From Porodaedalea pini (lineage: Eukaryota; Basidiomycota; Agaricomycetes; Hymenochaetales; Hymenochaetaceae): a DNA stretch of 64,000 nucleotides. The position numbers and the translations under genes are program-made. Where the stretch lies: the NCBI GenBank assembly GCA_002794775.1, contig NBAY01000041.1, positions 1-64,000 of the forward strand, written 5' to 3'. The number at the start of each line of letters is the position of its first letter. Position 1 is the stretch's first letter. Of this stretch, positions 1-10,878 are shown piece after piece. The notes below the pieces were generated by a model. The model was not told the DNA's origin. It ran no database searches and saw nothing but the letters and a program-made list of their open reading frames with translations.

Positions 1-555
1 TGAGGCCACGAGAACGGGTTCGGGGAATGTAGTTTCGGAGTCGGCGACTTCGACTAAGTTGACTGTATGCGCGACTTGATCTTTTCCTAAGAATCCGTCG
101 ATACGTTCCATGATTGTTCGTCCAGGGACTGTGCTCGGGACGAAGCTCCTGTTGGCCAGGGTTACTCGTCCTTCCGCGTTGCGTGCGCACTTGCCGTTCT
201 GGATATATTCAAGGACTTTTGGGCAAGATCGAATGAAATGGCTTAGCTCCCCACAGAACGTGCACCCTGGGTTTCGTGGCTGCAAAGGTACAGGTGCTGC
301 TGGTGACGTCGAGACTGGTGCGTTGCTTCTAGTCGTACCTGATCCTCGTCCCATGGCGTCGAGCTGGACTTGGAAGCTCTTGAGTGTTTCCATGATTGTG
401 CTGAGATCGACCTCCTCCTTTTTGACGGTAATCGAGCTGCTGGAAGTCGAGGTACGTGGCGCCTGAGCTGTCGAGCCACTGAATGACGCTCCTCCGAGGA
501 TGAAGTCGGCGTGCTGGATGATAGTTTCGATTTTGTAGGGGTCGCCTTCTTCGTG
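1..555 (-). CDS. Ty3/gypsy Gag C-terminal fragment with zinc knuckle (partial, runs off the left edge)
   Basis: Reading the minus strand from about 555 to base 1, one frame stays open for about 185 codons with neither start nor stop. It holds a CCHC zinc knuckle (CTFCGELSHFIRSC, about codons 95-108), followed by the K-(Y/V)-x-E-Y-I-Q-x-G-K and R-x-x-P-G-R-x-(M/F) stretch typical of Gag in agaricomycete gypsy elements. In the family, Gag coats the element RNA in virus-like particles. The right boundary is abrupt: at 556 the sequence switches to CGE copy 1 with only a few bases of microhomology (ccggcgagc). It is a truncated retroelement, not a host gene. Family assignment is firm; its parent element is not in the window. 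Confidence 0.75.
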
Positions 556-2790
556 CCGGCGAGCTCACGAACCTTCGCCTTCCCTCGCCTCCCTTCACTC
601 CTCCAGCACTGCACTCTACCTTAGGATACTTATACACCGGCATGCTCAGCTTCAGCAACCATTCATATGACTTGGACACCGCTTTCACTATCCTGTGCTC
701 CGCAAACTATCTTCAATTGCAAATGCTCCATGACAAGATGCAGGCACGCCTCGTGCAGGAGATGCTCCATGGGCTCTTCCACGCTTTCCTCGAATTTGCC
801 GAGTATGAACGCATCATTGGAGGCCGCTGGGGCACAGGTGGGTGTTGCTGCCGCCAGTGTGCACGTCGTGCACCGCGTACGCTCGTCTTTTCCCTGTGTC
901 CAGACGTGCAGAATACATGCCTTAAGCGTGGCGCGCGGCGCGCCCTTGTTGGTCTTTTCGGAGAGGGCTGGTGCACTCCGGACTTCGCTGCACTCCCACT
1001 GACGGGTTGATGACTGGCCTGAAGAAGCATGCGCTCCCGCAGAACGCATTTCCTTTGCTCTTCGCTGCGCATGCGGCCTCAGTGAAGCTCAACTCTGTGC
1101 AAGACGCTTGGGTAGAGGGTGTGAAAGAAATGGTTATGACAGCAAGGGGGTTTGTGGATGCTCTGCTTTGCAACGAGGCGGAGAAGTTTCAATGAGCGCA
1201 AGTGGGTCGAAATTATGGAGAATGATGGGCTAGGACGGTTTGAGGACGGGGAGCGCGTTGAGTGGGTTATGGAGGCTGTGCGGAGGGGCATGGCGGAGTC
1301 GAATGCTGGCATGCTCTGTCAGGTGAGTATGAAATTATAATCGGGTTTATTATTGTGCTCATTCCTTCGCAGACTCTCCTTTCCGCAATTCTTCTTCATC
1401 AGCACCCTACGGAACCAAGCGAGACCCTCTTATCAAGCATTTCCCACATCCGTGTGCAAGTTGAACAGACTCGTATGGATCTGCTTCGAAGGCGCTGGGT
1501 CGGTATCCGGAACGAGAGTGGCTTCGATGCGCTGGAAAGTTGGGCGATCAAGGAGATCAGCAATGGTAGGTCCGCGCTTCTCAAGGGTAAGGACTTTGCT
1601 AATAACGATCTACAGAAATCAACATCCCGGTCGAATATCTTCTAACGCCGACGATGAGCAACTCCAACACGGTGCGTGGGCCGCTTACGCGAGCAGGCCT
1701 TCGCCCTACTCTCAGCAGGATCGAAGACACCACTGAGCGCGATAGCATGAGCACGTCGCATTCGCTTCGTACAAGCGTGTTGAACAAGAACCTTGCTCGC
1801 GGGAACACAGCTGTCACCTCGTCTAGCACATCTGTCCGGAGTGTAGCGTGCAGCGTTGCGTCGACGACTAGCCGAACGTCATTGCGCCTTACGACTGCGA
1901 CGGAGTGTGAACGTAAGGAGAGCCAGCCAGACTCGAAGTTTGTGCCATCCACCCGCGTAGCACGAGTCCAAGCGTCCATAGGGCACCGAGTGCGCTCTCG
2001 TATAATTCAGGTATGGACGTGGATGGAGAGCGTGACGAACAAGAAAGCCTGCGACTAAAGGGCTCGACCTCGTCCCTTGCTCGCTCTACCGCGTCATCTT
2101 CCGTGGTTTCTCGACGGCCCGGTGTAGCTTCTCGCTCTCCACACACAACTGGGAAAGACACAGGCGACACCGCGAGTGTCACGAGTGTAAAACTACTGAA
2201 CGTCGTCTCCGTGCAAAGACCAAAATCTGTCGCCGCTTCTGTTTCATCTACTCGTTCACATGCATCGACTATCCGCAGAAATGCCGCCACTGCAGGCCAG
2301 CAAGGTACTCTTCGTCCACCTCATCCGCCCTCGCGACCGACATCCTCGCTCTCGAATGTGTCAATATCCAGCAGCAGGAGCGGGGCTTCAACACGCGAGT
2401 CTACATTCAAGACGCCTCGTGAGAATATGACTCCGCGGGACTCTGTTACTTGGTCGAGGAAAGTCTTGACCACGTCATCGACCTCGATGTGCAGCACCGG
2501 AACCTCAAGATCTCCGCAAACGCCGGTGCCTGCACTACGGAAAGGACGGCCATGTCGCGTCTCTGAAACAAGTGCGGTGCCAATTAGTACAGTAAACGCG
2601 GCATCGCGCACACGGAAGGTGTCGCCCATTACTACAGTATCTACGAAAACAACAGTGAACAAGACGTCCGTCATTCGAAAGTCACCGTCGGCGAATTCAA
2701 TTCGATCAACTGCATCTGTGGCAACAGCTGGAGGGATAAAGACAGTGACGAAGAAGTCCCCTGCAGTTGATGAGAAGAAGCCTTCTCCGG
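556..2790 (+). pseudogene. BTB/CAP-Gly gene fragment, BTB and linker region (CGE copy 1)
   Basis: Broken piece of a fungal BTB-domain gene. From 556 it reads the C-terminal part of the BTB/Kelch-like region: SLGYLYTG-like (about 620), FSNHSYDLDTA, then a GLFHAFLEFAEYE helix and a C-x-x-C-A-R-R segment. It continues through a helical region with the HPTEPSETLL and HIRVQVEQTR motifs into a Ser/Thr/Arg-rich linker (about 1660-2790). Two introns with consensus borders are retained, 1323-1372 (gtgagt...cag) and 1566-1615 (gtaggt...cag), so the capture was from genomic DNA. The exons are broken by frame changes, for example near 1010 and 1195. BTB proteins often act as adaptors for cullin ubiquitin ligases; the CAP-Gly half lies after the inserted RPB1. 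No function is expected here. Confidence 0.6.
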
Positions 2791-2794
2791 CGAG

Positions 2795-4745
2795 GCATCG
2801 CGTGCGACTTATGCCTTACTCCAGTACGTGTTTATCCACCTTTAACTCATTGTATCGTCGCTGATTAGTGTATTTTAGCCTCTCGTCTAAATCTTTCCGT
2901 CACTCCACCGTATAACGCCGATTTCGATGGCGATGAGATGAACATGAAGTATGTCACTTTTAAGATCATCTTTGGTATCGTGGAGAAGAAGACGGTTGGA
3001 GCGTCGCAAGGCGGTCTTATCCACGTCGACTTTCACGAAAAAGGTTCCGAGGCGACTCGTACGCTGTTCACTGGTCTCCAGCAGATCGTTAATCACTGGC
3101 TGTTCCACAATGGATTCAGTATAGGCATTGGTGATACGGTCGCGGATGAAGACAATGGCGTACATCACGGATCAGATCAAGATGTGGAAGCAGAATGTCG
3201 TGCAGGCCATAGAAGATGCATCTAACGACCGTCTGAAAGCTGCACCGGGTATGACTATTCGCGAGTCGTTCGAGAGTTGAGTCGAACGCGAGCTCAACTT
3301 TGCGCGTGACCACTCCGGTGTCAAAGAGATGGTTGTCGCGGGTTCGAAGGGTTCGTTCATTAACGTCTCGCAGATGTCCGTCTGTGTTGGTCAGCAGGCC
3401 GTTGAAGGGAAGCAAATCCCGGTTGGCTTCAGGCATCGCACACCACCTCACTTTACGAAGGACGACTTCAGCCCAGAGGCGCGCGGCTTCATTGAGAACT
3501 CGTATCTTCGCGGATTAACTCCGCAACAGTTTTTCTTCCACGCTATGGCTGGTCGTGAAGGTTTGATTGATACCGCTGTCAAGACGGGCGAGACTGGTTA
3601 CATTCAGCATCGACTTGTAAAGGCACTCGAAGACGTGGCTGTCTGCTACGACAGGACTGTACGAAACTCACTGGGTGACCTGATCCAATTCGTGTATGGC
3701 GAGGATGGTATGGACGGTGCTTTTATTGAACGGCAAACGATCAAAACGTTCGGTATCAATGATCGCGAGTTCGAACATCACTATCAGGTCGACGTCACTG
3801 ACCTGAAGGGTGGATTCCTTCCTGGTGTTTTGCAAGTCGGTATCGACGACTCATCCCTCGAGCTCCGGCAAAAACCCGACGAGGAATATGACCGTCTTCA
3901 TGAGGATCGTAAATTGCCCCGTGAATTCATTTTCCCAGGCCGCGACAATTCCACTGCCCACTATCTTCTTGTCAACCTGAACCGTATCGTGCAGAACGCA
4001 ACGCAGACTTTCCATATCGACCGCAGAAAACCGAGCGATCTGGAGCCGGTTTACATCATTGAGCAGGTGCAGCAGCTGGCAGACCGCCTCGTCGTTGTGC
4101 GCGGCGATGATCTTTTAATAAAGGAGGCTGCCGAGAACGCTTCTGTTGCATTCCGCATGCACCTTCGGGCGACTTTTGTCGCGCGTCCAGTCCTAGAGTT
4201 CCATCTCAACAAAGAAGCATTTGACTGAGTATTGGGCGAGATGGAGACGAAGTTCAACCAGTCGGTCGCTCATCCGGGCAAGATGTGCGGCACACTCGCT
4301 GCCCAGTCGATTCGTGAGCCGGCGACGCAGATGACACTAAATACGTTCCATTACGCTGGTGTTTCGAGTAAAAACGTCACGTTCGGTGTTAACGTCGCCG
4401 CGAATATCAAGACTCCGTCGCTCACAATATACCTGGACCCAGAAATTGCTGCTGTCGACACAAGGGCCAAGTCGGTGCAAACAGAACTTGCGTACACATC
4501 GCTGCGTACCGTTACAGCAGCGGTCGAGATCCACCATGATCCTGATTCAAGTCCGACGATCATTGAGGAGGATAAGGAGTTTGTTGATGCATTCTTCGCC
4601 AAGTCCGACGAGGAAACTGAGTTGGGTCTTCATCTTCAGTCGCCATGGCTACTTCATCTTGAGCTCGGTCGCTCGAAGATGCTTGACAGGAAACTTACGA
4701 TGAACTACGTTGCTGGCCGTATCGCGGAAAGCTTTGCCATTGCCA
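2795..4745 (+). pseudogene. RPB1 (RNA polymerase II largest subunit) fragment with internal deletions (CGE copy 1)
   Basis: Starts at the RVRLMPYS segment. An intron (2824-2880, gtacgt...tag) precedes the catalytic magnesium motif, read as [12 protein letters not shown] at about 2905-2940. A deletion then removes the following exons. The text resumes at [42 protein letters not shown] and the HLQSPWLL...LDRKLT segment. Compared with copy 3 it lacks the LGVPRLKEI stretch after SSKNVT. In-frame stops occur at the SFES*VERE site (about 3276) and at EAFD*VLGE (4226-4228, TGG in copy 3). It ends at RIAESF near 4735, where it joins the CAP-Gly part out of frame. The intact gene would encode a subunit of over 1,700 residues, so this cannot be functional. 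Confidence 0.85.
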
Positions 4746-4749
4746 AAAA

Positions 4750-5486
4750 TGCCATCTAAGGAAAATATCAACTTTGAAGATCCTCCCAATACAGGCAGTA
4801 CATTGACGATTAAAGGGAAGGGGAAGGGGAAGGGGAAAGGGCGGGCGGATGCCATCATCGCAGACGACAGATCTCTGCGATCGAGCGACAACGGATCAAA
4901 TACAACTCTCGCTACATTGCGGCACAAGGAATCGAATGACACCATTACCCTCAATCGAGTGCCTGTGGGGGAGACGGTGTCTGCAGGCGAGACGGTCATG
5001 CTGCAACCCCATGGTGCTACATTGGACATCGGCATTCCATGTATCATTACTTCAAAGTGGAAGCGGTTCCGTGTGTTTGCCCATTATATCGGCGAGGTTG
5101 AGGGTGAGAGCGGGCCATGGGTCGGTGTCGAGGTGCCTGTGGGCGATGCTTAGGCAGACGATCAGCTCGAGGGCCACCAGTGGAATGACGGCTCATGGGG
5201 TGGCGTGCGCTACTTTGACGTCGGGACTTTGGCATCAGAATGGAGCGACGACGAATGCATGACCTGCCGGCAACGCATTGATGTGACGAATAACTATGGC
5301 ACTAGCGTTATTAGTGGCTGGAAGGGCACGAAGCGTGAGGGGGAGTAGCTCAGCGTTGACCGCAAGAAGTGTTTCCGTAGCGCGTCGCCGTCGGTGTCGG
5401 ACGTGTAGAACGCGGAGTATCGAGGTCTCTTTGTGAGGCCACAGCAGGTGCTGTATGTTGTAGATGCTGTCGGTTCGGGCTTGTGA
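4750..5486 (+). pseudogene. CAP-Gly domain fragment, 3' end of the BTB/CAP-Gly gene (CGE copy 1)
   Basis: Begins MPSKEN..., followed by a GK repeat encoded by a (GGGGAA)n run at about 4815-4845. The CAP-Gly domain follows (GPWVGVEVPVGDA at about 5113-5151, then W-N-D-G-S-W-G-G-V-R-Y-F at about 5180-5215). CAP-Gly domains bind microtubule plus-end proteins and the EEY/F tails of tubulin. A stop at 5151-5153 replaces the Trp codon kept in copy 3, and further stops occur near 5346 and 5406. The natural C-terminus (LYVVDAVGSGL, stop about 5484) is preserved, so the 3' end of the source gene was captured. It continues the gene whose BTB half lies at 556-2790; RPB1 splits the two. Confidence 0.65.
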
Positions 5487-5933
5487 ACCTTGGAACATAT
5501 TTAAGTTTAGATTCCTGCCCCTTTTCTTTTTCTTTCTTTCTTTCTTTTACCCTACTCCCATGTTTAGTCACTCCTTGCTCTGGGCAGATGCCCTCATCAC
5601 CGAAATCACTTGTTGGCATGTTCATATTCCTCTCTTATCTACTCAATCGGATTGCTCTGGATTCTTGAATTGCACCTTTTGGAGACTTTTTTAGTCAGCT
5701 TTTGAATGCTGTCGGTTTTTTAGTTAGTACATTTGTGTTGAGTTTCTGTACAAACAGCATTCTTGTGTCTCATGCAATAAGTTAAAAATCATTTTGGAGT
5801 ATGTTAGCACACAGATGAGTTGTGCATTGCATTTCAATTGGACACGTAGTCAATGCTATAATAGTAAATATAATGAAGGCACAATGAATAAGGCAATAAT
5901 ATGTAGTTATGTCACTAGAGTCCAACCAAGCTA
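5487..5933 (+). other. A/T-rich non-coding tail of CGE copy 1
   Basis: No open frame of note. It contains a (TTTC)n/(CTTT)n run at about 5525-5549, then AT-rich sequence up to the terminal inverted-repeat module. In copy 3 the terminal module sits about 240 bp closer, directly after the gttttttagttagTA stretch, so copies 1 and 2 carry extra sequence here or the module inserted separately. Confidence 0.5.
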
Positions 5934-6111
5934 CTTGAGGTAGTGGGCCATTGGGATGGCAAGCTACGATTACTGTTTACTGAATAGTAAATAATTCACT
6001 AATGAGAATAATGTTTTAGTATAACTTTCAAGCTTTAGTCTTCTCATATAAAATGAAAAACACAGAAAACAGTAATCGTAGCTTGCCATCCCAATGGCCC
6101 ACTACCTCAAG
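5934..6111. repeat. 178-bp terminal inverted-repeat module / MITE at the right end of CGE copy 1
   Basis: Both ends read CTTGAGGTAGTGGGCCATTG inward, and the inverted match continues through GGATGGCAAGCTACGATTACTGTTT, giving arms of about 45 bp round an AT-rich centre. It is flanked by TA on both sides (5932-5933 and 6112-6113). Copies of exactly the same length occur at 18398-18575 and 46050-46227. In all three the outer edge is also the outer edge of the CGE. It could be the true terminus of the element or a MITE captured by it. TA target sites fit several cut-and-paste superfamilies; I do not assign one. Confidence 0.75.
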
Positions 6112-6195
6112 TATATTAATATATATCTATCTGTTGCACTCATCCATTGGACTCAGGTGTGAAGTGTGACCCCTTTTGGTTCACTGCTGCTAATA
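6112..6195 (+). repeat. Missing 3' tail of the copia A 3' LTR, with target-site duplication CGTTA at 6196-6200
   Basis: The 84 bases match the end of the copia A 5' LTR (28311-28394), from tatattaata through cactgctgctaata. They are followed directly by CGTTA, the same five bases that precede the copia A 5' LTR at 28048-28052. The first part of this 3' LTR lies at 40072-40264 and stops at the left end of CGE copy 2. The two pieces together make one LTR split by a CGE insertion. Confidence 0.85.
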
Positions 6196-8647
6196 CGTTA
6201 TGGCCAGAGGACCAAAGACGCGGTACGAACTCCCCGATGGATCATACGAAACAATCCCTGAGAACCCAGGGATTCGACGCTTCATCTGGGAGCACCTCCA
6301 GGACGTCAACCGAATCCTTCAATGAGTCAAAGTTGTTGGAGGAACCTTCTCAGCGAAAAAGCTATGTATATGCGCCCCATACGGCGTTATTGTTGGTCAC
6401 AAGTGCACTTACCAGGGTCGAGAACCAGACGACTCTAAGATTCAGAAGGTCCGCGACTGGCCATCGTGTTGCACAGTCACCGAGGTCAAGGGATTTCTCG
6501 GCACAGCAGGAGTCTTACGAGTCTTTATCAAGGACTTCGCCAAGATGGCTCACTCGCTCATTCGTCTGACGAAGAAGAACATAATTTTCGACTGGGGAAT
6601 TGAAGAACAGGACGCCATGGACACTCTCAAGGAAGCAGTTACGAAGTGCCCGGCCCTCTGCGCTATCGACTACCAGTCAGATCTCGAGGTCGTACTCGCT
6701 GTTGACTCATCCATCATCGGAGTCGGCTGGACGCTTGGCCAGGAGCACGCTGACGGCCGTCGACGTATCAACAGGTTTGGGTCCATCAACTGGAACTCGG
6801 TCCAAGCTACGTATTCTCAGCCAAAAATCGAGTTATTTGGTCTATTCCGAGCCCTGCGAGCTAACCGTCTCTTTCTCATTGGAGTTCGCAAGCTCATCGT
6901 GGAAATGGATGCAGCGTACATCAAAGGGATGATCAACAACCCCGATTTACAACCTAACGCTACCATCAATAGGTGGATCGCCGGCATTCTTTTGTTCTCG
7001 TTCATCCTATGACACGTACCAGCTTTGGAGTTCACCGGCACAGACGGATTGTCTCATAGGTGCGCTGCACCAACCAATCCGCAAGAAGAGGACGACTACG
7101 AGGCATGGATCGACGAAGCATACACGTTTATCTTAGGTCCAGCTTATTCCGTCGGTTCCGCCTATGCAACAAACGGATCGAACACAACGGACACAACGAA
7201 CGGAACACCCGGAACAGGCAGTCCGGAATTGTTCCCGGCCTCCGACTCGGCACGTGCCAAGGATCATCATCTCGATGACATAAAATGCTTCTTAGAAGAC
7301 CCACTGCTAATTTTGTCGATCCCAGAGAAGGACATCCCTGCACTAGTCAGGTACGCGACGGGATTCTTCGTCCGAGCTGGAAAGCTGTGGCGGAAAGCAT
7401 GGAACGAGCGGCACTAGGTAGTCATCGAACCGGAACGTCGATGGACACTCGTCAAAGCCGCCCACGATGACCTCGGACATAAGGGAGTATATTCGGTACG
7501 AGCTAGACTCCTCGATCGATTCTGGTGGCCTTCCCTTGGACACAATGTCAAGCACTACGTTAAGACGTGCCACGAGTGCCAGATCAGGCAGACGAAGCAA
7601 GTTCTTATTCCACCAACGGTCCCATCCATCGCTCCCCTATTCTCGAAGGTGCACATCGATACGAAAGTCATGCCAAAGGCAGGAGGTTATCGCTACATTG
7701 TCCATGCATGATGCTCACTTTCAGGATACCCCGAGTTCTGTCTCCTCCGCTCTGAAACTGGCAAAGCAATCGGCCAGTTCATATTCGAGGATATACTCTG
7801 CCACTTTGGAGCTTGCCCAGAACTCGTTACCAACAACAGAAAGCTGTTCATTGCTGCGCTGGATTGGCTGAAAGATCACTACCACATCAATCACATCCGT
7901 ATTTCAGCTTACAACTCACGCGCTAACGGACTAATCGAACGAAAACATTTCGACGTTCAGGAAGCTCTCATGAAAGCCGCAGAAGGAAACGAGAAGCGTT
8001 GGCACGAGCACGCTCACTCAGTGTTTTGGGCCGAACAAATCACTATCCTACGAGCCACAGGACTGTCGCCGTACTTCATGGTCCACGGAGTAGAACCGCT
8101 GCTCCCCTTCGATATCTCTGAAGCTACGTATCTCGTACCCCCAATTGAGTCCCCGCTCTCTACTACTGAACTCGTCTCCATCTGAGCTCGCCAGCTTCAA
8201 AAACACCTCGAGGATTTAGAAGCCATAGCCAAGAAGGTCAGCGATGCCAGGCACGTGTATGCAAGACAGTTCGAGGAGGCAAACCGACGTCTTATTAAAG
8301 ACTACGACTTCCAACCAGGATGACTCATTCTTCTTAGGAACTCACAAACAAAAATGGAACTCAGCCGAAAGACGAAACCTCGGTACCTTGGCCCTTACGT
8401 GGTCATTCGAAAAACGGAGGGAGGATCGTATATCGTGGCGGAACTCAATGGGGCAGTTTCCCACCTTAGAATTGCTGTGTTTCGACTTATTCCCTACTTC
8501 CCCCGTTCTAATCTTTCGGTTCCAGTTACCAAACTCATAGAAGACTCCGAGGAAGAGCTCAAAATGATGAACGACGCCCAAGAGCAAGATGAGGACCAGA
8601 ACGACGTCTCAGACGTTGATTCCGAGTCTGTTGACTCTGATGCCTAG
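6196..8647 (+). pseudogene. Gypsy A Pol, 3' half: end of reverse transcriptase, RNase H, integrase (decayed)
   Basis: The frame picks up at codon GTT-ATG of the YADDVM reverse-transcriptase motif whose first part ends at 28052. It then reads RGPKTRYELPDGSYETIPEN, an F-L-G-T-A-G-V-L-R-V-F-I thumb/connection segment, RNase H (ILAVDSS-like AVDSSIIGVG, QPKIELFGL, VEMDAAYIKGM) and integrase with an H-x4-H...C-x2-C zinc site (AAHDDLGHKGV...CHECQ, about 7455-7585), then a core and an acidic tail ending at 8647. In-frame TGA codons at 6323, 7709, 8183 and 8321, plus at least one frame shift near 7010 and 7410, kill it. All four TGAs sit where CGA would be expected. Confidence 0.85.
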
Positions 8648-9008
8648 GCTTCACCTCTGATCTGCTCTGAGGACTCCATGTATGCACCTTTCTTCTTTAA
8701 TTCTCCATCATCCCTTCTTGTAATCCTATCCTATTAATCTGCTCGGGCACGCATTCAACTGCAAGCCGTTTTTGAGCGTTCCGGCCGTTCCGCCGGTTCC
8801 GTCCCAATTTATCTCTTCACTTCATTTCGACTCCCCTGGCGTTTCCTTGCCCCATTTCTTTCCCTTAACAAAAACCCTAACACAAAACTCGGAAAACATT
8901 TAATTCAAAAACAAAATTATAGAAGTACAATTTTTTTTTTCTTTTCTGTTTCTTTTTTCGACTAAATAGAGGGTTCCGTGCGTTGCGTGCGTTCCGCGCA
9001 TCCCGACG
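8648..9008. other. Non-coding stretch between converging retroelement ORFs
   Basis: No gene. It includes two clusters of the GTTCCG/GTTGCG hexamer-like repeat (8780-8812 and 8971-9000), a T-run at 8930-8942 and C/T-rich sequence. It may hold the 3' untranslated part of gypsy A. Confidence 0.4.
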
Positions 9009-10878
9009 CTACCTCACTTTTCCCTTCCCCTTTCCTTTCCCCAAGCCTTCTTCCCGATCCCGTCTCGACTCCCGAGCCCGCTGCATCGACGCAACGTTAG
9101 ACTGCATGGCGGCTGCTCTATCTCGCAGCAACGCCGCCTGCCACTCCAGCTCTGAAGCGGTGCGCTCCAGCACTCGAGCGTCCCGACCTAGGACAGACAA
9201 CTCCCGATCCGACTCAGCCTCCGATGAATGAACGGACAGCTCCTCAACCCCGTCATCAAACGAGCCAACCCCGACACTAGAACGAGCCAGACGACTAGGC
9301 CCAGCTGTCACTGGACCTGTTGGTGGTCTCGTCGACACTCTCGTCGATGCTCTCGCAGGAGCCCTTGTCGACGCTCCAGGAGGCAGCCTCACTGGAGTAC
9401 TTGGCGCCGCGCTCGTAGCAGGTCTCACAGACGACCTAGCAGCAGACCGCAACCGAGGAGGGGGAGCCTGTGCAACCCGCTCATGCATGACGCGGTTCAT
9501 CGCCCAGCCATGCGTCGACAGCTCGCACCTGATCCGGAGCCTCCGACAACTCGTGCACGCCTTCCCAGGAGTCCCAGTACACTCTATGCCTTGCATCAGG
9601 CACTGATCACAACCAGCAGAATGGATGTTGCTGCTGCTGTTGTCCTCGTCTTCCTCGGCCTCCTCGTCGTCGCTTCCCTCACCGTTCACTTCCTTCGCTT
9701 CGTTGTCACTTCCTTCGGCGTCATCGTCAACGTCCTCGTCTTCGTCCTCATCATCTTCACCGTCGTCGACCTGACCCTTGTTGCTGCTGCTGTTGCTGTA
9801 GTCGCCCGAAGCAGCACTCATGGATCGACCCCGCAAGCCAAGAACAGTTGAGTCCGAGCCGTTTCCCCCGTAATCTGATTCCCCGCGACAACCAGGTGGA
9901 GGACTAGCAGGACTCTCGTCGACAACCATCGGAGTCGACTCTTCGCTTGGTGCCCGAGGAGGAATAACCGGATGACGACGGGCGCGGGCAGCAGCACGAG
10001 TTGCCAACTCCTTTTTCGCCCACGCCCGCATCGAAGAAGTACGAGACGCATCACTCTGATCGTCCTCGATTGGTAGATCAGTTTCGTCAGGACCAGATCT
10101 CGTCTGTTGTGCTTGTTGCGGTCGTTCCGTCCGTTCCGTCCGTTCTGCTCGTTGCGCCGGTTCTGCCAGTTCCGCCTGTTGCGCGTCTCTCGTCCAAGCG
10201 GAACCAGCCAGATCGCTTCCACCAGGAGACCCAAGATCAGGCGCTGTTGGTTGGGCAGACATGCCGCGCCGCATCATCGACACGGGGAGAGACTGCTGCC
10301 CAAAACGAATCAGCTCATCAAGCCGCTCAGTCTCACTAGCCTGACGAACTCGTTCGTGCTGATCAAACGCAGCCAACTCCCGGTCCAACTCCGTACTCCC
10401 AGGTTCGTTTCGCGCCGTTGCCACCATTTCTGCAGCTATCACCGCATCAGCCAGGGTGTGCATGGTCTCGTTATCCCGCATCCCGTAGCGTTCCCTTGCC
10501 ACATTCAGGTAGTCGTGCATCTGCTGCCAGCGACTCTCCGGCAGACGAGTCCACATGTCGAGACGGCGAACCTCGGTCGTACGGCGACGAAGCTCAGACC
10601 GCATGTACTAAACGAGAGCGTCAGGGATAGAGTCGCTCATGGTGAACGTTAATACTCATGTCAAAGTCGGCCAAGCCGACTATCCAGGCACATACCACCT
10701 CTGGCGTCAACGACCCCAACAGGAACTCCGTCCACCGCTCGAGGATGCCTTGCTCCCATTCCCGAACCTCTCGCTCGAGCTGCGCCATCGCCTGGGAGCG
10801 CTCCGCCGAAATGCCAAGCTGGTAAGACGACATCTTGATGTCGCGATGGATGACGATAAGAGAGAGGGTGCGGACCAC
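9009..10878 (-). pseudogene. Retroelement-associated protein with Cys-rich (Zn2Cys6-like) cluster, frame-shifted
   Basis: Two frames on the minus strand form one gene. An N-terminal part (10878-10621) has WTEFLLGSLTPEVVCAWIVG. After a frame shift and stop near 10605-10625, a 531-codon ORF runs from 10604 to 9009. The long part begins TEVRRLDMWT...YLNVARERYG, has an acidic low-complexity centre, then a cysteine cluster spaced C-x2-C-x6-C-x8-C-x2-C-x6-C at about codons 336-365 (CDQCLMQGIECTG, CTSCRRLRIRC), and ends in a GK repeat. Proteins of this kind are numerous in agaricomycete genomes beside gypsy elements; their role is not known to me. It converges on gypsy A Pol and shares the same hexamer repeats, so it may be an antisense gene of that family. 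It may instead belong to the LTR at 11458. Confidence 0.5.

Larger units (their letters stand above)
556..6111 (+). mobile_element. CGE copy 1: composite element of host-gene fragments, left end missing
   Basis: This is one of two almost identical direct copies; the other is at 40672-46227, exactly 40,116 bp downstream with no length difference over 5,556 bp, and I noticed fewer than ten substitutions. It contains, in one orientation, part of a BTB/CAP-Gly gene, a block of RPB1 and the CAP-Gly part of the first gene. The right boundary is the outer edge of a 178-bp inverted-repeat module. The left boundary is a break against a gypsy gag, so the conserved left terminus seen at 40265 and 26117 is absent. 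There is no transposase or reverse transcriptase, so any mobility would have to be non-autonomous. Confidence 0.75.

Noticed and set aside
556..3300. Many further ORFs over 60 codons on both strands within the CGE copies and retroelements
   Set aside because: They are shadow frames of GC-rich coding sequence; none shows a motif, and they shift with each frame of the real fragments.
2795..4745. A working RNA polymerase II large-subunit gene
   Set aside because: Only parts are present, with internal deletions and in-frame stops; three copies share the same lesions.
556..6111. CGE as a Helitron with captured genes
   Set aside because: Ends are TACGATTACTG... and ...ACCTCAAG, not TC...CTRR with a 3' hairpin, and insertion is not between A and T. 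No Rep/helicase is present.
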